Shown: positions 56,574 through 64,000, counted from the first letter of the stretch. The stretch is DNA of 64,000 bases from Bosea sp. 685 (GCF_031884435.1 NZ_CP134779.1:1364001-1428000), one strand, 5' to 3'. Translations and numbers: made by a program. Notes: a model not told the origin generated them from the sequence alone.

Positions 56574-57386
56574 GTGAAACTCAGGATCGGCTACGAGCTC
56601 GACTACGACTTTCCACAACCGACCCCGGTCATCCTGATGCTGCACGTGCATTTCAGCCGGGTCTCCGATCTCGCCGCGCCCGACCATATGCGGATCAGCC
56701 CCTCCGTTCCCGTCAGCGCCTATCGCGACGTGTTCGGCAACTGGTGCAGTCGTCTGCTCGCGCCGCAGGGCCATATGCGGATCACGGCCGATGCCGTGAT
56801 CTCCGATACGGGCTTGCCTGAATCCTTCAATCGCAATGCAGGGCAGGTTCCAGTCGAGCAATTGCCGGAGGAGTGCATCACCTTCCTGATCGCGAGCCGG
56901 TTTTGCGACTCCGACCGCCTGCTCGATCTCGCCTGGCAGCTCTTCGGGCACACCCAGCCCGGCGCGCCGCGCGTTCAGGCGATCTGCGATTTCGTCAACC
57001 AGCGCATCGCCTTCAACTACAACGACGCCAGCGTAACGCGCACCGCATCGGACGCTTATCGCGAGGGGCGCGGCGTCTGCCGTGACTATGCCCACCTCGC
57101 CATCGCCTTCTGCCGGGCGATGAACATTCCGGCGCGCTATTGCACCTGCTATCTTGGCGACGTCGGTACGCCGCCGCCTTATCCGCCGGGCGATTTCGCT
57201 GCGTCCTTCGAGGCTTATCTCGAGGGCGGCTGGCAGATGTTCGATCCGCGCAACAATGTCGCGCGCATCGGCCGGGTGCTGATCGCGCGCGGCCGCGACG
57301 CCGCAGACGTCGCCATCGCCACCACCTTCGGTCCCAATGTCCTGACGAGCTTCAAGGTCTGGACCGACGAGGTGGTGGAGGCGTAA
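56574..57386 (+). CDS. Transglutaminase-like family protein
   Basis: A 270-aa protein with an N-terminal beta-rich region (RIGYELDYDFPQPTPVILMLHVHFSRVSD) and a transglutaminase-like core with the catalytic Cys in YREGRGVCRDYAHLAIAFCRAM, then HxxW/Asp candidates in FEAYLEGGWQMFDPRNN. Such proteins are proteases or cross-linking enzymes of unknown substrate. The GTG start (VKLRIGYEL) matches family N-termini; an in-frame ATG at 56553 adds seven residues. Confidence 0.87.
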   Translation: MKLRIGYELDYDFPQPTPVILMLHVHFSRVSDLAAPDHMRISPSVPVSAYRDVFGNWCSRLLAPQGHMRITADAVISDTGLPESFNRNAGQVPVEQLPEECITFLIASRFCDSDRLLDLAWQLFGHTQPGAPRVQAICDFVNQRIAFNYNDASVTRTASDAYREGRGVCRDYAHLAIAFCRAMNIPARYCTCYLGDVGTPPPYPPGDFAASFEAYLEGGWQMFDPRNNVARIGRVLIARGRDAADVAIATTFGPNVLTSFKVWTDEVVEA

Positions 57387-57401
57387 GGCCTGCCGCCGCC
57401 G

Positions 57402-57596
57402 CTACTTGTCGAAAAGCGGCGCCGCTTCCGGCTTCTTCGCCCGCAGCGGCGTCTTGCGGGTCATGCCCTTGGGCTTGGCAGCCGGCTCTTCATCGTCAGT
57501 TGCGGGCTCGGGTACGATGACCGCAGCTGCCGGCGCGACAGGCTTGTCCGGCGGCTTTTCGGCCTTCTCGGGCTCGATCGTCTTGAAGCGGATCAT
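57402..57596 (-). CDS. Small basic protein, unknown function
   Basis: A 64-aa Pro/Ala/Lys/Glu-rich low-complexity protein (KTIEPEKAEKPPDKP, KGMTRKTPLRAKKPEAAP), probably disordered. Its ATG overlaps the stop codon of the upstream 43-aa gene (ATGA at 57593-57596), indicating translational coupling. It converges on the transglutaminase gene. No family recognised. Confidence 0.55.
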   Translation of the reverse strand: MIRFKTIEPEKAEKPPDKPVAPAAAVIVPEPATDDEEPAAKPKGMTRKTPLRAKKPEAAPLFDK

Positions 57597-57724
57597 TTCT
57601 TCTTCGGTCCGCCTGCCGCTTTGGCGACGACGGCCGCGAAGGTCGATGGCGCTGCGGCCGTGACCTTCGGCTTGTCCTGCTTGGGCTTCTTGGCTTCGCG
57701 ATTGCCGCGCTGTTCTTTGGACAT
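57593..57724 (-). CDS. Small basic protein (43 aa)
   Basis: A 43-aa Lys-rich protein, MSKEQRGNREAKKPKQDKP then an Ala/Thr/Pro segment and a KKK tail. Very similar short proteins are common in Hyphomicrobiales as unnamed conserved genes, as far as I recall. Its stop overlaps the next ATG. The in-frame ORF extends upstream without resembling this protein, so this ATG was chosen. The 258-bp gap upstream holds nothing clear except a 13-base match (57743-57755) to the MITE end. Confidence 0.55.
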   Translation of the reverse strand: MSKEQRGNREAKKPKQDKPKVTAAAPSTFAAVVAKAAGGPKKK

Positions 57725-57982
57725 CGTCAGGCTCCTGGGCTTGAGGTTGTTAGGGACTATGAGTGCGCGGGCCGATGCGAGGCCAAGTCGAGAGGACTCG
57801 GCCGGCGCGCCGGGCGGCGAAGGGGGATCGCTGTATCCTGGGATCGCCACGTCATGGCTGGCCGGCTTTCGCCTGCCGCGGCCGAGCCTGGCGGAACGCC
57901 AAGCCTCGTCATGTCGAAGCAGGCCATGAGTCTAGGACAGTGGCGCTGGCAGCGCACGCTGTTTCTTCATGCCGTCAATTCT

Positions 57983-58228
57983 TCACGCAGCTTCATCCCA
58001 GGCAAGCTTGCGCCGCAGCACGGATTTCACCGCGCCCGCGGTCCAGCGGGCGCGGCCATGGCAGGGGAAGCCGCGCCGGTTGAGCCGGCGCGCGATATCG
58101 GCGGGGTCGGTGATACCGACGGCGACGAGCTGGTCGATGAGCTCACCGGCTGCGCGGAGCAGGATGGCGGCGAGGTCGCGGTCCAGGCGGCGCGCCTGCC
58201 GGGCCGCCTGTTCTTCGGCGTCGGTCAG
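57983..58228 (-). CDS. Small recombinase-domain-like protein with apparent CTG start
   Basis: An 81-aa reading frame overlapping the stop codon of the 77-aa gene as CTGA (58225-58228); no ATG, GTG or TTG is in frame nearby. The product has a helical first part (AEEQAARQARRLDRDLAAILLRAAGELIDQL) and an IARRLNRRGFPCHGRARWTAGAVKSVLRRK segment, which resembles the DNA-binding Recombinase motif of serine recombinases. A CTG start is rare; a start-codon change or sequencing error is the alternative. Confidence 0.5.
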   Translation of the reverse strand: MTDAEEQAARQARRLDRDLAAILLRAAGELIDQLVAVGITDPADIARRLNRRGFPCHGRARWTAGAVKSVLRRKLAWDEAA

Positions 58229-58458
58229 CGGACACCCATGCCGAAGCTGGGCTCGACCGCGTTGGGCGAGAGCATCACGGCGTTGGGGTGGCCGCCCTCG
58301 AACAATGCGAAGCGGACTGCGTCCTTCTTGTCGCGAAAAATCCCTTCCGAACGGCCTTCGAGGTCGCGTGCGACCCAGAAGCCGGCTGTCGAGCGGCCGA
58401 CCAGAAAGAGATGGCTGGTGGTGTCGAGTTCGGGTTGGAACGGCTTGGCTTGGCCCAT
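58225..58458 (-). CDS. Small conserved protein (77 aa)
   Basis: A 77-aa protein with a LFLVGRSTAGFWVARDLEGRSEGIFRDKKDAVRFALFEGGH core, in style like DUF2188-type proteins (beta strands then a helix with basic and aromatic residues). Function unknown. The ATG of MGQAKPFQ was chosen. It lies 10 bp after the small membrane protein gene and its stop overlaps the next frame, so a compact three-gene unit is likely. Confidence 0.65.
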   Translation of the reverse strand: MGQAKPFQPELDTTSHLFLVGRSTAGFWVARDLEGRSEGIFRDKKDAVRFALFEGGHPNAVMLSPNAVEPSFGMGVR

Positions 58459-58468
58459 CGTGATGCTC

Positions 58469-58654
58469 TCAGTTCGCCAATGCGAGCCAGGCGCGCAGGC
58501 CGACAATGCCGGCGGCGGCGAGCGCGAACAAAGCCAGCAGGCAAAGCTCCGCGGCAAACAGTTCGACCATGGGCCGCTTGGTGCGCAGCGTGCCGTAGAC
58601 GGCTTTCGCGCGGCGCTGCTGATTGGTGTGGGGGTAGTGCGAATGCGTGGTCAT
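58469..58654 (-). CDS. Small single-pass membrane protein (61 aa)
   Basis: A 61-aa protein with a His/Lys/Arg-rich start (MTTHSHYPHTNQQRRAKAVY) and one C-terminal helix (LFAAELCLLALFALAAAGIVGL). The ATG at 58654 has GGAG nine bases upstream, better than the ATG at 58666. It is first in the unit with the 77-aa and 81-aa genes. No family recognised. Confidence 0.62.
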   Translation of the reverse strand: MTTHSHYPHTNQQRRAKAVYGTLRTKRPMVELFAAELCLLALFALAAAGIVGLRAWLALAN

Positions 58655-58795
58655 CTCGATCTCCATCGATGCCGGAGATGTAGGTCCGATGCCGGTAAGC
58701 TTGCGATGTGGAAGACGCCGGTGCGCATAAAGCGGGCATAAAGACGGAACGACCGGCTGCCGCCAGGGTTAACCCCCGTTAACCGGCCGGCTCTA

Positions 58796-59159
58796 GAGGT
58801 TGTTAGGGGCAATGGGGGTGATTTGACGCTGGCGATTTTGCGCGAATGCCAGGAGTTCGAGGACGCAAACCTTCCGGTTTGCTACGAAGAACGACGCCGC
58901 AGTCGCGCAAAATCGCCGCGCCCTGCGGGTGAGGTGAAAACGACGGAGCTGCAGCGTCGCATCGCTTGCCGATATCCGGTTTGCTACGAAGAACGACGCC
59001 GCAGTCGCGCAAAATCGCCGCGCCCTGCGGGTGAGGTGAAAACGACGGAGCTGCAGCGTCGCATCGCTTGCCGATACCGATGGTATCGCCTGCGCAATGC
59101 TCCTCCCATCTCCGTCGTTTTGACCTCATCAAATCGCCCCCATTGCCCCTAACAACCTC
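58796..59159. mobile_element. MITE with 31-bp terminal inverted repeats and TA flanks
   Basis: The ends 58796-58826 (GAGGTTGTTAGGGGCAATGG...) and 59129-59159 are inverted repeats differing at one position. TA lies directly outside both ends (58794-58795 and 59160-59161), as expected for a TA target duplication of the IS630/Tc1-mariner class. No transposase is encoded, so it would move by a related IS. The element contains hairpin-forming segments and two 102-bp tandem repeats, and fills most of the 552-bp gap 58655-59206; the rest of the gap shows nothing clear. Confidence 0.75.
58873..59076. repeat. Two perfect 102-bp tandem repeats inside the MITE
   Basis: 58873-58974 and 58975-59076 are identical. 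Each contains AAAACGACGGAGCTGCAG, whose complement recurs near the right end of the element, and a CGCGCAAAATCGCCGCG segment whose complement resembles the left inner part. As 102 is a multiple of three it leaves an open frame through the element on both strands, which I do not regard as a gene. Confidence 0.9.
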
Positions 59160-59206
59160 TAAATTCGCGCCAAGCTTGTGATTCGGTGGACCCAGTTTTC
59201 GGTGAG

Positions 59207-60388
59207 ATGATGCGCGCATTGACCTTGGCCCTGCCTCTGATCCTCGTCGCGTCGGCAGCGCAGGCGGATTTCCAGTCCTGCGTGGCGGGGCTGCGTTCGG
59301 AGGCGGCCTCCAAGGGCGTCTCGGGTGCCACCTTCGACCGCGCCATGGCGGGCGTTCAGCCCGACATGAAGGTGATCGAGGCGATGAACAACCAGCCGGA
59401 GTTCAAGACGCCGATCTGGGACTATCTCGGCACGCTGGTTGATGACGAGAAGGTCGCGGAAGGCCGCGCCATGCTGCGCCAGCATGCCGCGACGCTCGCC
59501 GCCGCCGAAAGCCGCTTCGGCGTCGACCGCCACACCGTCGTCGCTGTCTGGGGCGTCGAGAGCGATTTCGGCAAGGCGCGGGGCAAGATGCCGCTGGTCC
59601 AGGCACTCTCGACCGGGGCCTGTCTGGCACCGCGCCGCAACGCCTTCTTCAAGGGCGAGCTGATCGCGACGCTGCAGATCATCCAGCGCGGTGACCTGCG
59701 GCCGGAGCAATTGATGGGCTCCTGGGCCGGTGCCTTCGGCCATACCCAGTTCATCCCCTCGACCTATCTGCGCCTGGCTGTCGATGGCGATGGCGATGGC
59801 CGGCGCGATCTGGTCGATTCGATTCCCGATGCGCTGCATTCGACCGCGAACTTCATGGCCAAGGCGGGCTGGGTCACCGGCGCGCCCTGGGGCTATGAGG
59901 TGCGTGTACCATCAGGCTATTCCGGCTCGACCGGGCGCAATCCCAAGCAGCCGGTTTCGTCCTGGGCGGCGCGTGGCATCGTCAAATTCGACGGCTCGGC
60001 GCTGACCGGCTCCGGCAATGCCGGGCTTTTGATGCCGGCTGGGCGCGAGGGGCCGGCCTTCCTCGTCTTCAAGAACTATGACGCGGCCTACAGCTACAAT
60101 GGCGCGGACTCCTACGCCTTGGCGATCTCCCTCCTGTCCGATCGCTTGCGCGGCCGGCCCGGCGTGCAGGGTCAGTGGCCGACCGACGATCTGCCGCTCT
60201 CGCGCGAACAGCGTCGCGAGCTCCAGCGCCTGCTGATCGCGCGCGGTTATGATGTCGGTGAGCCCGATGGCGCGGTCGGCGCGCTGACGCGGGCCGCGAT
60301 CAAGCAGATCGAGGCCAAGATCGGCATGGCGCAGACCGGCAGGCCGGGCGAAAAGGTGCTGCGCGCGCTCAAGAGCGGGCGGGTTTGA
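59207..60388 (+). CDS. Lytic murein transglycosylase (MltB-like)
   Basis: A 393-aa protein. A signal peptide (LTLALPLILVASAAQA) is followed by a lytic transglycosylase domain with the catalytic Glu in WGVESDFGKARG and the FGHTQFIPSTYLRLAVDGDGDG motif, and a C-terminal peptidoglycan-binding domain (LQRLLIARGYDVGEPDGAVGALTRAAIKQIE). It cleaves the MurNAc-GlcNAc bond in peptidoglycan in the periplasm. Two ATGs at 59207 and 59210 are possible starts. It begins 48 bp after the MITE, so its promoter may lie within or beside that element. Confidence 0.91.
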   Translation: MMRALTLALPLILVASAAQADFQSCVAGLRSEAASKGVSGATFDRAMAGVQPDMKVIEAMNNQPEFKTPIWDYLGTLVDDEKVAEGRAMLRQHAATLAAAESRFGVDRHTVVAVWGVESDFGKARGKMPLVQALSTGACLAPRRNAFFKGELIATLQIIQRGDLRPEQLMGSWAGAFGHTQFIPSTYLRLAVDGDGDGRRDLVDSIPDALHSTANFMAKAGWVTGAPWGYEVRVPSGYSGSTGRNPKQPVSSWAARGIVKFDGSALTGSGNAGLLMPAGREGPAFLVFKNYDAAYSYNGADSYALAISLLSDRLRGRPGVQGQWPTDDLPLSREQRRELQRLLIARGYDVGEPDGAVGALTRAAIKQIEAKIGMAQTGRPGEKVLRALKSGRV

Positions 60389-60487
60389 GGGGCTGACGCT
60401 GGCGTTTTCCGTCGCGCGCAGAAATCGGGTGGCATAACGCGTCGCTCGGTTTCAGACAGCGCGGGTGATCTCATCGGAGCCTATCGC

Positions 60488-60874
60488 ATGCCCCGCCGCC
60501 TCATCTCCACCGGTTCGCCCTTCGAGACCGCCTTCGGCTATTCCCGCGCCGTGATCGACGGCGATCTCGTCTTCGTCTCCGGCACGACCGGCTATGACTA
60601 CGCCAGCATGACGCTGCCGGAGGATGCAGCCGAGCAGGCGCGTAATATTTTCCGCACGATCCAGGCTGTGCTGGCGGAGGCCGGCTCGTCGCTTTCGCAG
60701 GTGGTGCGGGCGCAGTATTTCGTGACCGACCGGAGCTATTGCGAGCCGGTGCTGGGCGTCTGCGGCGATGTCTTCGGGCAGATCCGCCCGGCAGCGGGCA
60801 TCTATGTCGTCGCCGGCCTGCTCAAGCCCGAGATGAAGGTCGAGATTGAGGTCACCGCGCGGCTCTTGCCGTGA
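60488..60874 (+). CDS. RidA family protein
   Basis: A 128-aa RidA/YjgF/Rid protein: SRAVIDGDLVFVSGTTGYDYASMTLPEDAAEQARNIF, VVRAQYFVTD and IEVTARLLP at the end. Classical members hydrolyse reactive imines and enamines from PLP enzymes. The Arg needed by RidA proper is probably in VRAQYFVT, but subfamily assignment is uncertain. It is alone after the lytic transglycosylase gene. Confidence 0.88.
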   Translation: MPRRLISTGSPFETAFGYSRAVIDGDLVFVSGTTGYDYASMTLPEDAAEQARNIFRTIQAVLAEAGSSLSQVVRAQYFVTDRSYCEPVLGVCGDVFGQIRPAAGIYVVAGLLKPEMKVEIEVTARLLP

Positions 60875-60995
60875 CCTCGCCTGCCGCTGCGGCAGAGACC
60901 GCGCGGCGATGGTCGATGAGTGATTGACGTCTGGTATATCTCTTGCTTGAGTTGGGCGTGTCATAGAGCTGACCCGGACAGCAGGAGGAGATGCC

Positions 60996-62585
60996 ATGCC
61001 GATCGATCGCCGCAATGCTTTGAAGGGAGCGGCTGCGCTCGCTGCTTCCGGTTTCATGCCGAACCGCGCTTTTTCGCAAAGCCGGGCCAATATCCTGCGC
61101 TTTATCCCGTCGACGCCCCTGCCGTCGCTCGATCCGATCACAGCGACGAGCTATGTCATCCGCAATCACGGCTACCTGATATATGATACCCTGTTCGCGA
61201 CCGACGCTCAGTTCGGCATCAAGCCGCAGATGGTCGAAGCCTGGGAGACCGCGCCGGACGGGTTGAAATGGACCTTCCGGCTGCGCGATGGGCTGTTCTT
61301 CCATGACGACGAGCCGGTGCGTGCGCAGGATTGCATCGCCTCGATCGCACGTTGGTCGAAGCGTGACGCTTTCGGCCAGACTTTCGCGACTTTCGTTGAA
61401 GGTTACGACGCGCTCGATCAGCGGACCTTCGTAATCCGGCTGAAGAAGCCGTTCCCGATGCTGCCGGCGGCGCTCGGCAAGCTGTCGTCGAACGTGCCGT
61501 TCATCATGCCCGAGCGGGTGGCGACGACCGACCACATGAAGAACATCACCGAGGCGGTCGGTTCCGGTCCCTGGCGCTTCATGGACAAGCAATGGATCCC
61601 CGGTCAGAACGCGATCTATGAGCGCTTCGCCAAATACAAGCCGCGCGAGGAAGCGCCGTCCTGGGCGGCGGGCGGCAAGATCGCCAGGATCGACCGCATC
61701 GAATGGCTGGCGCTGACGGAAGCCTCCGCGGCTGTCGGTGCGCTGATGCAGGGCGAGGTCGACTGGTACGAGCAGCCGCCGGTCGATCTGCTGCCCGTGC
61801 TCAAGGGCAACAAGGACATCGCGATCGAGAACGTGCCGCTCGGCCTGTTCCTGCTGATGCGCTTCAACCAGTTGCAGCCGCCCTTCAACAATCCCGGCAT
61901 CCGCCGCGCCGTGATGATGGCGGCCAACCAGACCGACTACATGGAAGCCGTGGTCGGCGACAAGGCGTACTATCAGGAGGCCAAGACCTTCCTCACGCCG
62001 GGCTCTCCGATGTCGACCGGGGCGGGCGGCGCGGAAGCGATGCAGGCCAATCTCGAGAAGGCCAAGGCCATGCTCAAGGAGGCCGGCTACAAGGGTGAGA
62101 AGGTCGTGCTGCTTGCGCCGGCCGATCAGCCGATCGCCTATCAGCAATGCCTCGTCACGGAGGATCTGTTCAAGAAGCTCGGCATGAACGCCGAATTGGT
62201 GGCGACCGACTGGGCGAGCTTCATCGGCCGGCGTGCCAATCGCGGCGCGCCCGAGCAGGGCGGCTGGTCGGCGTTCCACACGCTCTGGTCCTGCGCCGAC
62301 ACGCTCAACCCGGCGCTGCATCCGCTGATGCGCGCCAATGGCGGCGCTGCCTGGTTCGGCTGGCCCGACGATCCGACGATGGAAGGCCTGCGCGACCAGT
62401 GGATCGCCGAGCCCGATGTCGGAAAGCAGAAGGAGATCGCGGCTTCGCTGGAGCGGCGCGCCTTCGAGTTCGTGCCCTATGTTCCCGCCGGGCTGGTGCA
62501 GCAGCCGATGGCCTTCCGCAAGAGCCTGACCGGCATGGTGCTCTCGCCGGCGCAGTTCTTCTGGAACATCGAGAAGAAGGTCTGA
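60996..62585 (+). CDS. ABC transporter substrate-binding protein (peptide/opine type, SBP_bac_5)
   Basis: A 529-aa periplasmic binding protein with a twin-arginine signal (DRRNALKGAAALAASG). The SBP_bac_5 core includes LVEAWETAPDGLKWTFRLRDG-like sequence (MVEAWETAPDGLKWTFRLRDGLFFHDDEPV), ITEAVGSGPWRFMD and IRRAVMMAANQTDYMEAVVGD. Such proteins bind peptides, glutathione or nickel. Its permease and ATPase genes are not within the window beyond it; the next gene is on the other strand. A preceding GGAGGAG ribosome site supports the ATG. Confidence 0.9.
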   Translation: MPIDRRNALKGAAALAASGFMPNRAFSQSRANILRFIPSTPLPSLDPITATSYVIRNHGYLIYDTLFATDAQFGIKPQMVEAWETAPDGLKWTFRLRDGLFFHDDEPVRAQDCIASIARWSKRDAFGQTFATFVEGYDALDQRTFVIRLKKPFPMLPAALGKLSSNVPFIMPERVATTDHMKNITEAVGSGPWRFMDKQWIPGQNAIYERFAKYKPREEAPSWAAGGKIARIDRIEWLALTEASAAVGALMQGEVDWYEQPPVDLLPVLKGNKDIAIENVPLGLFLLMRFNQLQPPFNNPGIRRAVMMAANQTDYMEAVVGDKAYYQEAKTFLTPGSPMSTGAGGAEAMQANLEKAKAMLKEAGYKGEKVVLLAPADQPIAYQQCLVTEDLFKKLGMNAELVATDWASFIGRRANRGAPEQGGWSAFHTLWSCADTLNPALHPLMRANGGAAWFGWPDDPTMEGLRDQWIAEPDVGKQKEIAASLERRAFEFVPYVPAGLVQQPMAFRKSLTGMVLSPAQFFWNIEKKV

Positions 62586-62613
62586 GGGGCGTTTCGGATC
62601 TCATCAAGGAGTG

Positions 62614-62664
62614 AGAGCAGGATCAATGCGAAAAACCGGTTCCCACTTTTTCGCATCCTGCTCT
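62614..62664. repeat. GCGAAAAAGTGGGAACCGGTT-type repeat, copy 4
   Basis: AGAGCAGGATCAATGCGAAA begins it and TCGCATCCTGCTCT ends it, so it is an inverted repeat with CCGGTTCCCAC in the loop. It lies between the convergent peptide-binding-protein and ADYC genes and may serve both as a transcription stop. Confidence 0.85.
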
Positions 62665-62671
62665 GGTCCAC

Positions 62672-63457
62672 TCACGGCGCGGAGCGATTGAACAGCTTCG
62701 CGCCGGCGGCCCGTGCAGTTGCCTCCGTACAGCCCTCGCCGAGCTTGCCGGCGAGGCGCGGGCAGGTCGCGGCCAGGCGCTCCAGCGAGGTGTTTTCCTT
62801 GACCCGGACATGGCGGACGCAGACTGCCCCGCCAGGCCCCCAGCCGGCCTCGAACTCCTGGCTCGGGCTGTTCTCCGGCTTCTGGATGGCGTGGACGTCA
62901 TAGACGTCGATCGACATGCCATTGCGCGTCGTGGCCTCGCCCAGGCCGCAATAGTCGGCGCGCACCATATGGGTGCAGGCGTTGTAGATCTCGGCCATGC
63001 TCGCGCCGTCGGGCTGGCTTTGCCAGGGGCCGTAGCCGAAGCGCACGCATTTGCCCTGCGCGCCCGAGGTGCAGACGATCTCGAAGGCGCCCGGTCCGGC
63101 CGGACTGATCGCGCCGGTCGCATCGGCGCGGCCGGCGATCGGAAAGCCCTCGCGCGTGCCGTCCGGCGCGGGCTGGCAGAGCGGTTCGGCGGTCGCCGCA
63201 TTGCGGAAATCATGCAGCAGGCGGCGGCCGGTCCTGTCGTCTGGATCGGGCCTGATGCCGGCGATGCGGATGCGGATGCGCTGGTCGCCCTGCTGGTAGA
63301 CCAGCACCATCCCGGTCAGCGCCTCGCGCTCGCGCATTGTCCCGTCGCTCAGCGTGACGCGAAACGCACCCTCATGCGCCTCGACGCCGGTGACCTGGCG
63401 GGTTTGCGCGATGGCGGGGGCTGCGAGCAGAGCGAGGAGGAGGATGAGGACACGCAA
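62672..63457 (-). CDS. ADYC domain-containing secreted protein
   Basis: A 261-aa protein with an ADYC domain: VRADYCGLGEATTRNGMSIDVYDV is the signature and several further Cys (EPLCQPA, CVRFGYGPWQ, ACTHMV, AVCVRHV, ATCPRL, GCTEA) suggest disulfides. A signal peptide (LILLLALLAAPAIAQ) begins at a TTG start (63457), preceded by AGGAG. The ORF continues upstream out of this gene, but overlaps the repeat-protein gene. Downstream of an NG-pentad protein on the same strand. Function unknown. Confidence 0.82.
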   Translation of the reverse strand: MRVLILLLALLAAPAIAQTRQVTGVEAHEGAFRVTLSDGTMREREALTGMVLVYQQGDQRIRIRIAGIRPDPDDRTGRRLLHDFRNAATAEPLCQPAPDGTREGFPIAGRADATGAISPAGPGAFEIVCTSGAQGKCVRFGYGPWQSQPDGASMAEIYNACTHMVRADYCGLGEATTRNGMSIDVYDVHAIQKPENSPSQEFEAGWGPGGAVCVRHVRVKENTSLERLAATCPRLAGKLGEGCTEATARAAGAKLFNRSAP

Positions 63458-63548
63458 GGCTGGCTCCTGTCGGGTTGCGGCTAGCGTAAACGCAGAACTC
63501 CTCCCCGCAAGGGGAGGAGTTCTTTGCGGCTGTTGCGGAGCGTCCGGT

Positions 63549-63875
63549 TCAATCGGCCAGCTCGACGCCGACGAGGGTGAGGGCTGCCGGAGCGGCGCCC
63601 TGCAGGTCCCGGCCGTTGACGGTGAAGCCGTTTTCCTCAATGCCGTTGAGGCAGGCGCCGTTGACGGTGAAGCCGTTGACAGTGAAGCCATTGAGGATGG
63701 CGCCGTTGAGGTTCATGCCGTTGAGGGTGAAGCCGTTCAGGTTCATGCCGTTCAGGCTGAAGCCATTGAGGTTCATGCCGTTGAGCGAGAAGCCATTGGG
63801 CTCGATGGTGGCGCTGGCAGGAGCGGCGGCGAGGATGGCGGCGGCGAGGGCGGCAGCGGCGAAGATCTTGGTCAT
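63549..63875 (-). CDS. Secreted NG-pentad repeat protein
   Basis: A 108-aa protein. A signal peptide (IFAAAALAAAILAAAPASA) is followed from residue 27 by about 12 pentads of the form N-G-x-x-L/V (NGFSL, NGMNL, NGFTL...), reminiscent of the pentapeptide-repeat beta helix, and then a short C-terminal LTLVGVELAD. It is predicted to fold as a short quadrilateral beta helix. The ATG of MTKIFAAAA was chosen over one 22 codons upstream. Located 91 bp upstream of the ADYC gene, so they may share a transcript. Confidence 0.8.
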   Translation of the reverse strand: MTKIFAAAALAAAILAAAPASATIEPNGFSLNGMNLNGFSLNGMNLNGFTLNGMNLNGAILNGFTVNGFTVNGACLNGIEENGFTVNGRDLQGAAPAALTLVGVELAD

Positions 63876-64000
63876 GGTCGTTCCCCTTGAGATGCGGGTC
63901 GGCGTCAGTGCCGGCCCCGATGGAGAGACAATGCCGGACAACCCAACGGCATGCTTGAAGAGCCGCTTGCCTTTTGCTTGAGAAACGCTTGATTGTTTCT
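63876..64000 (-). promoter_or_regulatory. Upstream region of the NG-pentad gene, to window end
   Basis: No further gene is seen. On the minus strand the sequence shortly before the ATG has AAGGGGAAC as a ribosome site. No convincing sigma-70 hexamer pair stands out; the promoter may be outside the window or of another type. Confidence 0.3.

Noticed and set aside
57854..58741. 295-aa plus-strand frame across the small-gene cluster
   Set aside because: Three coupled minus-strand frames with better start sites and protein-like content cover the same bases.
58873..59076. Possible CRISPR array
   Set aside because: The two units are contiguous 102-bp repeats without spacers and lie inside a terminal-inverted-repeat element; no cas genes occur in the window.
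58803..59219. Open frames on both strands through the MITE
   Set aside because: They arise because the 102-bp tandem repeat is a multiple of three; they contain no gene-like features.

Overview
The window reads as a high-GC alphaproteobacterial chromosome of the order Hyphomicrobiales (Rhizobiales). Bosea or a close relative is my best guess, but that is inference from gene content and from interspersed repeats typical of this order, not from a marker gene. Coding is dense on both strands. I see no rRNA, tRNA, CRISPR array or prophage.

Layout. 1-4.5 kb: the end of a hydantoinase B/5-oxoprolinase, a methyltransferase, an SDR, a LysE-type exporter and a GNAT. 4.6-5.8 kb: an IS110-family insertion between REP-like sequences. 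5.9-12.7 kb: an alpha/beta hydrolase, a divergent DapB homologue, a chemoreceptor, a frameshifted RecD-like helicase and a double-hydrolase membrane protein. 12.7-15.1 kb: an anti-sigma/ECF-sigma pair divergent from a secreted DUF4394 protein. 15.2-18 kb: a DUF1800/DUF1501 pair. 18.1-23.9 kb: leuD, leuC and rplS on the minus strand with small genes between them, plus a 0.3-kb duplicated module. 24.2-32.7 kb: SDRs, a YqeY-like protein, a frameshifted LysR, an EF-G-like GTPase, an acyl-CoA ligase and a sulfite-oxidase-like enzyme. 33-35.2 kb: mtaB-dapF. 35.3-41.7 kb: assorted metabolic, secreted and regulatory genes. 41.9-46.2 kb: ffh, an 87-aa gene, rpsP, rimM, a HAD phosphatase and trmD. 46.2-48.8 kb: two tiny membrane proteins divergent from a DUF6502-DUF5666 pair. 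48.8-57.4 kb: sugar dehydrogenase, TTT binding protein, crotonase, DUF188, DUF486, methyltransferase, rhodanese, aminotransferase, a type II toxin-antitoxin pair and a transglutaminase-like protein. 57.4-58.7 kb: five very small genes. 58.8-59.2 kb: a MITE. 59.2-63.9 kb: a lytic transglycosylase, RidA, a peptide-binding protein, an ADYC-domain protein and an NG-pentad repeat protein.

How it fits together. The core is translation and secretion (ffh, rpsP, rimM, trmD, rplS, an EF-G paralogue, mtaB), leucine synthesis (leuC, leuD) and diaminopimelate/lysine synthesis (dapF, a dapB-like gene). Canonical trmD-rplS linkage is broken in a way that one inversion of the 24-46 kb segment would explain. 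Two genes carry single-base losses in C tracts and look frameshifted.

The best candidates for undescribed biology are the DUF6502/DUF5666/mini-membrane-protein locus with paired GTGGG-N7-CCCAC palindromes on overlapping divergent promoters, the NG-pentad plus ADYC secreted pair, and the TA-flanked MITE containing two perfect 102-bp repeats.
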